Assembly: GCF_009833125.1 (NCBI RefSeq)
Contig: NZ_QRCC01000002.1
Location: 124,001-188,000 of the forward strand
Direction of reading: 5' to 3'
Length of the DNA: 64,000 bases
Source of the DNA: Nitrosomonas sp. HPC101
Lineage (GTDB): Bacteria; Pseudomonadota; Gammaproteobacteria; Burkholderiales; Nitrosomonadaceae
This document shows positions 16,819-25,910 of this stretch, piece after piece (within the stretch, counting starts at the first letter, position 1; every line of letters starts with the position of its first letter). The position numbers and the translations under genes are program-made. The notes under the pieces were generated by a model. The model did no database searches. It saw nothing but the letters and a program-made list of their open reading frames with translations, and was not told the DNA's origin.

Positions 16819-19008
16819 ATGAAATACGTTATTTTCATCGTTGCCGGACTGAGCACCATCATGCTGTACCTGCTGGCTTCAGCCGGCGCCAATACCGAAT
16901 TTTTTGAACGCCACTATCGTTGGCTGATCGTCAGCATTGTGATTTTTCTGCTGCTCCTGATCGGAGTTGTTGGATTTCTGCTTGGACGATTGCGGCGCAG
17001 ACTCAAAACCGGCGTATTCGGTTCAAAACTGGCATTACGGCTTCTGATGGTTTTTTCGCTGATGGCCATTCTGCCCGGTGTACTGGTGTACGGTATTTCG
17101 GTACAATTTCTGGGTAAAAGTATTGAATCCTGGTTTGATGTCAAGGTGGATCGGGCGCTGGAAGGCGGGTTAACACTAGGCCAGACAGTACTGGACAATT
17201 TGCTGGAGGAATTACAAAAAAAGACACAGGCCGCTGCGCTCGATCTGGCAGAACCCACCTCGTTTCCGCTGACTGTTCTGAATCAGCTTCTGATCCAATC
17301 ACAAATACAGGAAGCAACCCTGTTCAATCAGGAAGGAAAAATCATCGCCTTTACCAGTCTGGATGATGGCGTATTGTTTCCTGAAATTCCGAACATGGAA
17401 GCAATGCGGCGCATCCGGATGCAGAAAGCTTACAGCGCAGTCGAAACACTCGCCAATAACACGCTGTATCTGCGGGTACTCGTTCCAGTCAATATATTAA
17501 GTGCCGATGAAGACATCCGGGTGCTGCAAGTGCTGCAACGCGTACCGCAATCCATCGCGCACAACGCGGAAATTATTCAAGCTGGCTTCAGTGACTATCA
17601 GGAATTGATGTTATCGCGCCAGGGATTGACCCGGTTGTACAGCGTAACATTGACTCTGGCCCTGCTGCTCGCCCTGTTTTCTGCACTGGCCAGCGCATTT
17701 CTGATCAGTGAAAAACTGAGCGCTCCACTGGGGTCACTGGCAGAAGGAACGCGCGCCGTGGCGCAGGGTGATTTCAGCCGGCGACACCAGATTCACAGTG
17801 CCGATGAGTTCGGCATCCTGACCGAATCATTCAATCTCATGACTGAGCAACTCGAAGCTGCACGTACGATCGCACAACAGCATCAGCAGGAGATTGAAAA
17901 TGCACGCGCCTACCTTGAAAATATTCTGGCCAATCTGTCATCAGGCGTTATTGTCTTTGACAAGGTATTGAGAATACGTGCAGTCAACCAGAGTGCCGAG
18001 CAGATACTGCAGATTCCACTGACCAGTTTCGAGGGATTAACCATAGAAGAATGCGCCAAACGGGAAGTGGGGTTGCGATTACTGGCCGGAGAAATCAGAA
18101 GTGGCTTCGATTCCGAGGAAGTGGGGGAGTGGCAACGACAAGTGTTACATTTCAATGCAGACAAGGAACAAGTATTGCTGCTGCGAGGCTCACGCTTGCC
18201 CCTGGCATCCGGGGGAGGCGGTGTTGTCGTATTCGACGATATCACCAGCCTGTTACAGGTCCAGCGTACCGTGGCATGGGGAGAAGTAGCACGACGCCTT
18301 GCCCATGAGATTAAAAATCCACTTACTCCGATCCAGTTATCTGCCGAGCGTTTGCAGCACAAGCTGATCAGCAAACTTGATGAAACGGATACCAGAATAC
18401 TGAAGCGTTCCATCGAGACCATTGTGAACCAGGTTGAAGCTCTGAAAAAAATGGTGAATGAATTCCGGGAATACGCACGGGTACCCGAACCCGAGCTATA
18501 TCAGGTGGATATCAATCGGCTGGTGCGGGAGGTGCTGGCGCTTTATCAGACAATCGACAGCACAGAAAACGAATCACCACTGCCACCGATCACAACAGAG
18601 CTGGCGGGAGAACTTGTCCCTGTCAGAGGAGATCCGGCGAGGTTGCGCCAGGTCATCCATAACCTGCTACAAAACGCACAGGATGCACTGATCCATACCA
18701 AGGAAGCTGGCATTACCGTAAAGACCAGATCAGTCGATACCGGGATTGAGCTTAGCGTAACCGATAACGGCAAGGGCTTCCCGGATCAGGTCAAAACACA
18801 CGCATTCGAACCCTATGTCACTACCAAACAAAAGGGGACCGGACTTGGATTACCGATTGTTAAAAAAATCGTGGATGAGCATGGCGGTACCGTCAAAATA
18901 CAAAATATTCAGCCTCACGGCGCACAAATTTCAATCATTCTGCCCACGTTTTCTCACAGCAATGCACAGGTTTCATCCAAAGCAACGCACACTGGAGATA
19001 CCGGATGA
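16819..19008 (+). CDS. ntrY: NtrY-type membrane sensor histidine kinase
   Basis: A 729-residue kinase with N-terminal membrane helices (about 4-24, 34-56 and 72-95), a periplasmic region, another helix near 280-300, then HAMP, PAS, HisKA and HATPase domains. The phosphoacceptor is His496 in RLAHEIKNPLTP. ATP-binding motifs are NLLQNAQDA (N box), DNGKGFPD (G1) and KGTGLGL (G2). The family responds to nitrogen or redox state and phosphorylates NtrX. It follows DUF4390 after 8 bases. The partner ntrX lies 279 bases downstream. Confidence 0.93.
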   Translation: MKYVIFIVAGLSTIMLYLLASAGANTEFFERHYRWLIVSIVIFLLLLIGVVGFLLGRLRRRLKTGVFGSKLALRLLMVFSLMAILPGVLVYGISVQFLGKSIESWFDVKVDRALEGGLTLGQTVLDNLLEELQKKTQAAALDLAEPTSFPLTVLNQLLIQSQIQEATLFNQEGKIIAFTSLDDGVLFPEIPNMEAMRRIRMQKAYSAVETLANNTLYLRVLVPVNILSADEDIRVLQVLQRVPQSIAHNAEIIQAGFSDYQELMLSRQGLTRLYSVTLTLALLLALFSALASAFLISEKLSAPLGSLAEGTRAVAQGDFSRRHQIHSADEFGILTESFNLMTEQLEAARTIAQQHQQEIENARAYLENILANLSSGVIVFDKVLRIRAVNQSAEQILQIPLTSFEGLTIEECAKREVGLRLLAGEIRSGFDSEEVGEWQRQVLHFNADKEQVLLLRGSRLPLASGGGGVVVFDDITSLLQVQRTVAWGEVARRLAHEIKNPLTPIQLSAERLQHKLISKLDETDTRILKRSIETIVNQVEALKKMVNEFREYARVPEPELYQVDINRLVREVLALYQTIDSTENESPLPPITTELAGELVPVRGDPARLRQVIHNLLQNAQDALIHTKEAGITVKTRSVDTGIELSVTDNGKGFPDQVKTHAFEPYVTTKQKGTGLGLPIVKKIVDEHGGTVKIQNIQPHGAQISIILPTFSHSNAQVSSKATHTGDTG

Positions 19009-19287
19009 TCTCTAATTATGGCTCGCAGCAGATTGAATCTGGTCAGCATTTTCACAAATTTTTGCACATGCAAAACATGCAAGGCACAATAACAGCGATA
19101 GTCACCCTGCCCAGACGTCGTTTATTTATAAATATATAACCGAAAGGCTCTTGCCACGGAAGCTTCAGAACAAACATCCGGCCAGAAGACCGGAATCAAA
19201 TCTGGATCTGCGCCATAACAAGCGCGAACAGGGATGCCTCCTGAAAAAAATTCCCATACCTCAGTCACATGAAAGGATAAGGATCAC
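19009..19287. other. Spacer between ntrY and ntrX
   Basis: No gene is seen in this 279-base AT-rich spacer. It contains TTTATTTATAAATATATAAC near 19121-19140, which includes several possible -10 boxes. ntrX could therefore have its own promoter here, but no start site can be fixed. Confidence 0.4.
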
Positions 19288-20553
19288 ATGACCAATAACA
19301 CTATTCTCGTTGTGGATGACGAGCTCGGAATACGCGAGCTACTATCCGAAATACTGGGGGATGAAGGTTACAACGTTGCGCTGGCAGAAAACGCGGAACA
19401 GGCGAGAAATTATCGTAGCCAAACACGCCCCGATCTGGTGCTGCTGGACATCTGGATGCCAGACACGGACGGTATTACCCTGCTAAAAGATTGGGCAAAT
19501 AACGGCCTTCTGACCATGCCAGTCGTCATGATGTCAGGGCACGGCACAATTGATACCGCAGTGGAAGCAACGCGCATTGGTGCAGTGGGTTATCTGGAAA
19601 AACCAATCCCACTGCAGAAATTACTTAATACCGTCGGGCAGGTCATGCGCGGAGGCAGGCAACATAAATCTTTCTCAGCCCTCTCCCTGTCACATCTAGG
19701 ACACAGCGGGTTAATCACAGAACTCCGGAAAAAACTGGAACAAGTGGAGAATCTTAAAATTCCTGTCTTGCTCACCGGAGAGCCTGGTGTCGGCGTGGAA
19801 CATTGTGCGCAATTCCTGCATCGTCCCAACACAGCCTGGATTGCCCCGGAATCCTGCTTATTTCTTGCAGAAAGCCCGCTGGCACAACTGGAACAGGCGA
19901 AAGGTGGATTACTTTTCCTCGTAGAGGTTGGAGATCTAAGCAAACTGGAACAAAAGGGATTGCTGCTGCTGCTTGGCAAACTGGAGCAATATAGCGTACG
20001 ACTGGTCTGTGCAACGACACGCTCTCTGGCAGAACTGACGGCACAAGGCACTTATCACCCTAAACTGTTTGAAATACTGAGTAATCTCTGCATCACCATC
20101 CCGCCTTTGCGCGCTCACCGCGAAGATGTGCCGGAAATAGCCAATCAACTGCTTTCAAGCTGGATTGAATCAGGAGAAGTGCCACTCATGCATTTTAGTA
20201 CGGCTGCACTTAACGCCTTACGCAATTATGACTGGCCAGGCAATCTTGCACAGTTGACCAGTATCGTGCATTCATTGGCACTCACCTGCACAGATGACGA
20301 AATCACTGTCGATGCCGTCCAGCAAGCTCTGGCATTCTCTTCACGCGAAGCGGTATCAGTTGTTTCAGATATCCCGCTCAATATATCACTGCGTGAGGCA
20401 CGGGATATTTTCGAGAAAAATTACTTTGAAAAACTCATCGAGCAGGAAGGTGGCAACATGACCCGCGTTGCTGAACGTGCCGGCCTGGAACGCACCCATC
20501 TTTACCGGAAAATCAAAACACTGGGCATCAAGCCGCGCAGCCAGAATTACTGA
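19288..20553 (+). CDS. ntrX: NtrX-type response regulator with a degenerate AAA+ domain
   Basis: The 421-residue protein has a receiver domain (1-120) with the acidic pair D10/D11, phosphoacceptor Asp54, Ser83 and Lys105. A sigma-54-activator-like central domain follows (about 140-350), then a Fis-type helix-turn-helix (388-412, VAERAGLERTHLYRKIK). In the centre, Walker A reads GEPGVGVE (164-171), lacking the catalytic Lys, and Walker B reads LLFLVEV (208-214), lacking Asp. GAFTGA is absent. The downstream features PPLRAHREDVP and DWPGNL remain. It probably binds DNA and responds to phosphorylation but cannot hydrolyse ATP to activate sigma-54; this is inferred from the missing residues. Confidence 0.9.
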   Translation: MTNNTILVVDDELGIRELLSEILGDEGYNVALAENAEQARNYRSQTRPDLVLLDIWMPDTDGITLLKDWANNGLLTMPVVMMSGHGTIDTAVEATRIGAVGYLEKPIPLQKLLNTVGQVMRGGRQHKSFSALSLSHLGHSGLITELRKKLEQVENLKIPVLLTGEPGVGVEHCAQFLHRPNTAWIAPESCLFLAESPLAQLEQAKGGLLFLVEVGDLSKLEQKGLLLLLGKLEQYSVRLVCATTRSLAELTAQGTYHPKLFEILSNLCITIPPLRAHREDVPEIANQLLSSWIESGEVPLMHFSTAALNALRNYDWPGNLAQLTSIVHSLALTCTDDEITVDAVQQALAFSSREAVSVVSDIPLNISLREARDIFEKNYFEKLIEQEGGNMTRVAERAGLERTHLYRKIKTLGIKPRSQNY

Positions 20554-20698
20554 TTTCTATTGTTATATCAAAAGACCAGAAAACCTCAATGATTAACGAT
20601 ATCGAGGCAGGCGCATAGAAAATTCAGTGAAACAAAATGATCCGACTGCACCCGGGCAGGGCATGTCAGGCAAAGTGAATATGGATGGCGCCAGAATA

Positions 20699-20774
20699 TG
20701 GCGTCCCCAAGGGGATTCGAACCCCTGTACCCACCGTGAAAGGGTGGTGTCCTAGGCCTCTAGACGATGGGGAC
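20699..20774 (-). tRNA. tRNA-Glu (anticodon TTC)
   Basis: A complete 76-nt cloverleaf with encoded CCA. The acceptor stem is GTCCCCA paired with TGGGGAC, the T loop TTCGAAT, and the anticodon stem-loop CCACC-CTTTCAC-GGTGG with TTC. It lies 24 bases downstream of tRNA-Ala on the same strand. Confidence 0.97.
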
Positions 20775-20798
20775 CGGTGTTGTGGATAAAGTAAAAGC

Positions 20799-20874
<76 letters not shown>

Positions 20875-21015
20875 GGTTAAGACAAGTCGGCAATTATACT
20901 GACCCCCCTGTTTGTTGTAAAGCAGCCTGTTGGAATTGCTGGTTTTTTGTATTGCTCCGTATCTAACCGGCATCAAGACTTCCCTTCATCCCTTGTTTTT
21001 GGCATCTGCAAAATC

Positions 21016-21975
21016 TCAGGAAAAGATACGCTGCTTCTGAATAAAACCAATAATCTGCTGAGTTAACTGATCATCCAGGCAGTCGAAGCTCTGCAGTTCA
21101 TTCATCGCCCTCAACCAGGTCAATTGACGCTTAGCCAGTTGCCTGGTTGCAAAAACACCTCTCTCCCGCATTTCTGCCAGGCTGATTTCATTCTCCAGAT
21201 ACCGATATACCTGACGATAGCCTACGCAACGCATTGAAGGCATATCACGGGTGACCTGAAACCGATCACGGATCATGCCTACCTCATCAACTAGACCTGC
21301 TTGCAGCATCCCGTCAAACCGCTGGCTGATGCGCTCATGTAAAACACTGCGATCTCCCGGAAGCAAGGCAATATTGAAAACGCGATAAGGAAAATCGCTA
21401 TTCTGTTGTTGCCTCAGCACTTCCGACATGGGTTTTCCGGTCAGGTAACAGACTTCCAGTGCGCGCTGAATACGCTGGCTGTCATTCGGCTTGATACGTT
21501 CCGCCGCGACAGGATCAAGCCGGTTCAGAACAGCATGCATGGTGGGCCACCCCTGTTCCCGAGCCGATTGCTCCAGCATTCTGCGCAGAGATTCATCCGC
21601 AGCAGGTAACATAGCCAATCCCTGCCGTAATACTTTGAAATAAAGCATGGTCCCCCCCACCAGCAGCGGTACTCTGCCGCACGCTGTAATCCCACGCATG
21701 GCAGAAAGGGCATGTTCTCTGAATTGCGCAGCAGAATAGCTTTCATCCGGGTTGATCAGATCAATCAGATAATGCGGAATCTCCGCTTGTATCCGTTTGT
21801 CCGGCTTGGCGCTGCCGATATTCATGTGCCGATAAACCTGCGCTGAATCGACACTGATGATTTCCACCGGAAAACGTCGCGCAATCTCCATTGCCATGCC
21901 GGATTTACCACTGGCAGTCGGTCCCATCAGAAAGATGGCTGGTGGAGATTCTGTATCGGAAGGATTCACAGTCAA
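21016..21975 (-). CDS. miaA: tRNA dimethylallyltransferase
   Basis: The 319-residue enzyme transfers a dimethylallyl group to A37 of tRNAs reading UNN codons. The P-loop GPTASGKSG lies near residue 18, followed by DSAQVYRHM and GSAKPD, and later RDMPSMRCVGYRQVY. The length is normal. It lies just upstream of the tRNA pair on the same strand. Confidence 0.97.
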   Translation of the reverse strand: MTVNPSDTESPPAIFLMGPTASGKSGMAMEIARRFPVEIISVDSAQVYRHMNIGSAKPDKRIQAEIPHYLIDLINPDESYSAAQFREHALSAMRGITACGRVPLLVGGTMLYFKVLRQGLAMLPAADESLRRMLEQSAREQGWPTMHAVLNRLDPVAAERIKPNDSQRIQRALEVCYLTGKPMSEVLRQQQNSDFPYRVFNIALLPGDRSVLHERISQRFDGMLQAGLVDEVGMIRDRFQVTRDMPSMRCVGYRQVYRYLENEISLAEMRERGVFATRQLAKRQLTWLRAMNELQSFDCLDDQLTQQIIGFIQKQRIFS

Positions 21976-22111
21976 CTGTTATCAGTTACAATAAAAACCA
22001 GACAATTGACGTCCGGACAATCACTTTGGCGTTGTTTGCCGAAGCTTTCAAACAATCACAAGGAAATTCCAAGATGTTTTCTGATACTGCCATGGCCCAC
22101 CGGGAGAACCC

Positions 22112-22303
22112 TTGAAAATACTCGCTATCCTGCTCTTGCTCTCCATTTTGTATACTCTCGGCGCTGCACTGTATTACATGATCAAAGATAAAAATGACAG
22201 TACACGGATGGTAAAGGCGCTCACCGCGCGCGTCATATTATCTCTGGTATTGTTCGCAATCATGATGTTATGGGTTTATGTGGAATACATACACGGTACC
22301 TGA
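22112..22303 (+). CDS. Twin-transmembrane DUF2909 protein
   Basis: The 63-residue protein has two helices, about residues 2-22 and 37-58, with a charged loop containing KDKNDSTRM, the DUF2909 pattern. The start is TTG at 22112 preceded by a GGGAGAA ribosome binding site. In many Betaproteobacteria this family is encoded beside SURF1 or ctaE in the cytochrome oxidase cluster. Here it lies between miaA and dnaE, 27 kb from that cluster. A role in oxidase assembly is only inferred from that usual association. Confidence 0.75.
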   Translation: MKILAILLLLSILYTLGAALYYMIKDKNDSTRMVKALTARVILSLVLFAIMMLWVYVEYIHGT

Positions 22304-22316
22304 AACAGACCGGACA

Positions 22317-25300
22317 TCAGTACACCACCTCCACCTTGTCATGACCAACACTGTCCATAAGCGATTCGATCAACCTTTCATGTAAATGAACCCGCCAGCG
22401 ACTGCCTAAATCAATTTCACATTGGGCACTCTCATTGCGAAAGTTAATCGACACCGGACAAACTGCCGAAGGAATTACATCATGTATACCGCTTTCCGGG
22501 AGATACGCAGCTAGTAATTCCTTGAGTTGCGCAGGCGTGAGCAGCCCCGGATGATCAATCATGATTTTCAGTTTTTTGGCATGCATCGAACGGGCTGTGG
22601 CGTAATCAAAAACGTCCTTGGCCACAATACGTTTGTCAGCATTTTCTCCATGGCCATGGCTAACCACAACACTTACTATCAGCAATTGGTCTGCTTTCAG
22701 AAACGACGCACTCGTACTCAGTAAATCACTGTAAACCACGATTTCAACTTTCGATAGACCATCATCCAGCGTCACAATTGCCATCTTACCGCGTCGGGAC
22801 ATTTGTGTCCGAATAGCACCGACCATACCGGCAATCAGCTGCGGCTCACGTGCAGGTACAATCCGACCAAGGCGCACTGGAATAAAACGGCTTAACTCCC
22901 TGGCGTAGCTGTCATAAGGATGGCCGCTCAGATAAAACCCCAGTGCTGCTTTTTCATGCAGCAGCTTTTCTTTCTCCGGCCATAGTGTGGCATTCGCCAC
23001 AGCAGGTTGCTGCAACAGATCAGCATGATCATTAAACAAGCTACCCTGGCTCGCGGCCAGGCTGCAATGTTCCGCGTATTCAAGTGCCATTCCGATGGAT
23101 GCCATCAGTGCGGCACGATTGGATTCAACAGCATCAAACGCGCCCGCACGGATCAACGCTTCAACGGTACGGCGATTCACAATGCGCCGATCAATCCGCT
23201 GGCAAAAATCGAACAGACCGGCAAAGACCTCCCCCTGTTCCCGCGCTCGTATAATAGCCGAGATCGCAGCTTCTCCTGTCCCCTTGATGGCACCCAGGCC
23301 ATAGCGAATGGTTTTACGATCAACCGGAACAAAATAATACACAGACTGATTAATATCCGGTGGCAGAATAGTAATATCATTCAGCTTACAATCTTCATAA
23401 AATACATACACTTTTTCGGTATCATCCATATCCGATGACATACAGGCCGCGATGAATTCCGCCGGAAAGTGTGCCTTGAGATAAGCGGTCTGGTAAGCAA
23501 TCAGCGCATACGCTGCCGCGTGAGACTTATTGAAACCGTAGCCGGCAAATTTCTCCATCAAACCGAACAGTGTGACAGCATCTGCTTCGGCCATACCGTT
23601 TTTGATGGCACCCTCAACGAAAACCGCACGCTGCTGCGCCATCTCCTCCACTTTCTTCTTGCCCATGGCGCGCCGCAGTAAATCAGCTCCACCCAGGCTA
23701 TAACCGCCAATCACCTGGGCAATCTGCATTACCTGCTCCTGATAAATCATGATGCCATAGGTCGGGCCCAGAATCGGCTGCAAGCGAAGATCCAGATACT
23801 CCACCCGTTTGCCATGTTTGCGCTCGATAAAATCAGGAATCAGATCCATCGGACCAGGTCGATAGAGCGCCACCAGTGCAATCAGATCTTCAAACCGATC
23901 CGGTTTTGCCTTCTGCAGCAGATCTTTCATACCGCGTGATTCAAACTGAAAAACTCCGACGGTATTGCCTTTCGCCATCAAGGCAAAAGTAGTCGCATCC
24001 TCAAGGGAAATATCGCCGAGCGAAAAGTGGTTGTCTTCCACAAGCTGCGCATCGGCAACTTTTTCACTTGATGCAACTGACCGGTACCGCCGGATATCTG
24101 TAACCGCCCGATCAAGAATGGTCAATGTCCGCAACCCGAGGAAATCGAATTTCACCAGCCCGATTTTTTCAACATCATCTTTGTCATACTGACTGACGAC
24201 TGCATCACCCGCATCTGCACAGTAAACCGGACAAAAATCAGTGATCTTGCCCGGTGCAATCAGCACCCCACCGGCATGCATCCCCACATTGCGTGTCAAC
24301 CCTTCCAGTCGTTCTGCCAGTTCCAGCAGATTGCGCACATCTTCCTCTTCCTCCGCCCGCTGGTTGAGTAACGGCTCGATCTCACGCGCTTTACGCAAGG
24401 TCATGCCTAACTCAAACGGCACCAGCCTGGCCAGTTGATCCACAAAACCGTATGGCAGATCCAGCACACGGCCCACATCGCGTACCACCGCCTTGGCTGC
24501 CATCGTGCCAAATGTCGCAATCTGCGCCACACTTTCCGCACCATAGCGCTCACGCACATACTCGATGACCTGTTCGCGCCGATCCTGGCAAAAATCAATA
24601 TCAAAATCCGGCATGGAAATCCGCTCCGGGTTCAGGAAGCGCTCGAACAACAAATCGTAAAGCAAAGGATCCAGATCAGTGATACCCAGTGAATACGCCA
24701 CCAGCGAGCCCGCTCCGGAACCGCGCCCGGGCCCGACCGGTACATCATGCCGCTTTGCCCAGCCAATAAAATCAGCCACGATCAGGAAATAGCCGGCGAA
24801 CCCCATCTGGATGATAGTCTCCACTTCAAAATCCAGGCGTGCCTGATAAACCCACCATTTTTCATCACGCTGCGCTGCCTCTGGAAACAATTGCGCCATC
24901 CGCACTGCCAGACCTGTCTGCGCCTGCTCCTGCAAATGCTGTTCAACGCTGATACCCGTCGGCACCGGAAAATCTGGCAATCGGTTGACTCCAAGCTCCA
25001 GCAATAGTGAACAACGGCGGGCAATTTCCACGCTGTTAGCTAATGCTTCTGGCATATCATGGAACAGCTCACTCATTTCCAATGGTGTCTTGAAATATTG
25101 CTGTTCAGTAAACTCTTGGGGACGTCTGCGATCTCCCAGCACATAGCCCTGTGCGATACACACCCGCGCCTCGTGCGCTACAAAATCCTCCGGCTGCATA
25201 AACTGCACCGGATGCGTCGCCACCACCGGCAACTCCTGCCCGGAAGCCAGCGCCAGCATGGCATGATTAGCTACTTCCTCATCCGGGCGGCCACAGCGCT

Positions 25301-25820
25301 GAATTTCCAGATAAAATCTTTCAGGAAACAGAGCCGCCCACTCCAGAGCCGCCACGACTGCGGCGGATAAATCCGCCTGTAACAGGCGCTCCACCTCTCC
25401 CTGTTCACCGCCAGACAAAGCGATCAATCCCTCGGTTCCGGCACCTTCTTCCCGAAACCAGGTCTTCTTCAATTCCGGACGACCCTGCTGCATATTCTCC
25501 CGGTAAGCACGCGACAGCAGGCGACTCAAAAGCAGGTAGCCCGAAAACGACTGGCACAACAACAACAGACGAAAAGGTCTTTCCACATCGTTTTCATTGC
25601 TGATCCAGACATCGCAACCGGCAATCGGTTTGATACCTGCTTTGCAGGCACGCTGATAAAATTTGACCAGCCCGAAGAGGTTGGAAAGATCTGTCAGTGC
25701 CAGTGCCGGCATGCCAACCTCGTGTGCTTTTGCAACCGCTTCTTCAACCCGCACGATACCGTCCACGACAGAATACTCACTATGCAATCGCAAATGAACG
25801 AAAACAGGGTCTATCGGCAT
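22317..25820 (-). CDS. dnaE: DNA polymerase III subunit alpha
   Basis: The 1167-residue replicative polymerase has an N-terminal PHP domain (FVHLRLHSEYSVVDG), a C-family polymerase core with GPGRGSGAGSLVAY and PDFDIDF carrying catalytic aspartates, helix-hairpin-helix DNA binding, and an OB fold near 990-1070. The frame is open to 25886, but the ATG at 25820 (MPIDPVFVHL) fits the family start. It is divergent from trhP, with about 90 bases between the starts. Confidence 0.98.
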   Translation of the reverse strand: MPIDPVFVHLRLHSEYSVVDGIVRVEEAVAKAHEVGMPALALTDLSNLFGLVKFYQRACKAGIKPIAGCDVWISNENDVERPFRLLLLCQSFSGYLLLSRLLSRAYRENMQQGRPELKKTWFREEGAGTEGLIALSGGEQGEVERLLQADLSAAVVAALEWAALFPERFYLEIQRCGRPDEEVANHAMLALASGQELPVVATHPVQFMQPEDFVAHEARVCIAQGYVLGDRRRPQEFTEQQYFKTPLEMSELFHDMPEALANSVEIARRCSLLLELGVNRLPDFPVPTGISVEQHLQEQAQTGLAVRMAQLFPEAAQRDEKWWVYQARLDFEVETIIQMGFAGYFLIVADFIGWAKRHDVPVGPGRGSGAGSLVAYSLGITDLDPLLYDLLFERFLNPERISMPDFDIDFCQDRREQVIEYVRERYGAESVAQIATFGTMAAKAVVRDVGRVLDLPYGFVDQLARLVPFELGMTLRKAREIEPLLNQRAEEEEDVRNLLELAERLEGLTRNVGMHAGGVLIAPGKITDFCPVYCADAGDAVVSQYDKDDVEKIGLVKFDFLGLRTLTILDRAVTDIRRYRSVASSEKVADAQLVEDNHFSLGDISLEDATTFALMAKGNTVGVFQFESRGMKDLLQKAKPDRFEDLIALVALYRPGPMDLIPDFIERKHGKRVEYLDLRLQPILGPTYGIMIYQEQVMQIAQVIGGYSLGGADLLRRAMGKKKVEEMAQQRAVFVEGAIKNGMAEADAVTLFGLMEKFAGYGFNKSHAAAYALIAYQTAYLKAHFPAEFIAACMSSDMDDTEKVYVFYEDCKLNDITILPPDINQSVYYFVPVDRKTIRYGLGAIKGTGEAAISAIIRAREQGEVFAGLFDFCQRIDRRIVNRRTVEALIRAGAFDAVESNRAALMASIGMALEYAEHCSLAASQGSLFNDHADLLQQPAVANATLWPEKEKLLHEKAALGFYLSGHPYDSYARELSRFIPVRLGRIVPAREPQLIAGMVGAIRTQMSRRGKMAIVTLDDGLSKVEIVVYSDLLSTSASFLKADQLLIVSVVVSHGHGENADKRIVAKDVFDYATARSMHAKKLKIMIDHPGLLTPAQLKELLAAYLPESGIHDVIPSAVCPVSINFRNESAQCEIDLGSRWRVHLHERLIESLMDSVGHDKVEVVY

Positions 25821-25910
25821 GGTGATACAATAAAAACCAAGTGAAATTTTGAAAAACCGGATAATCAGTGCAGCAGAAGTGCTCACTGACTTATCTTCTC
25901 ATTTTACATC

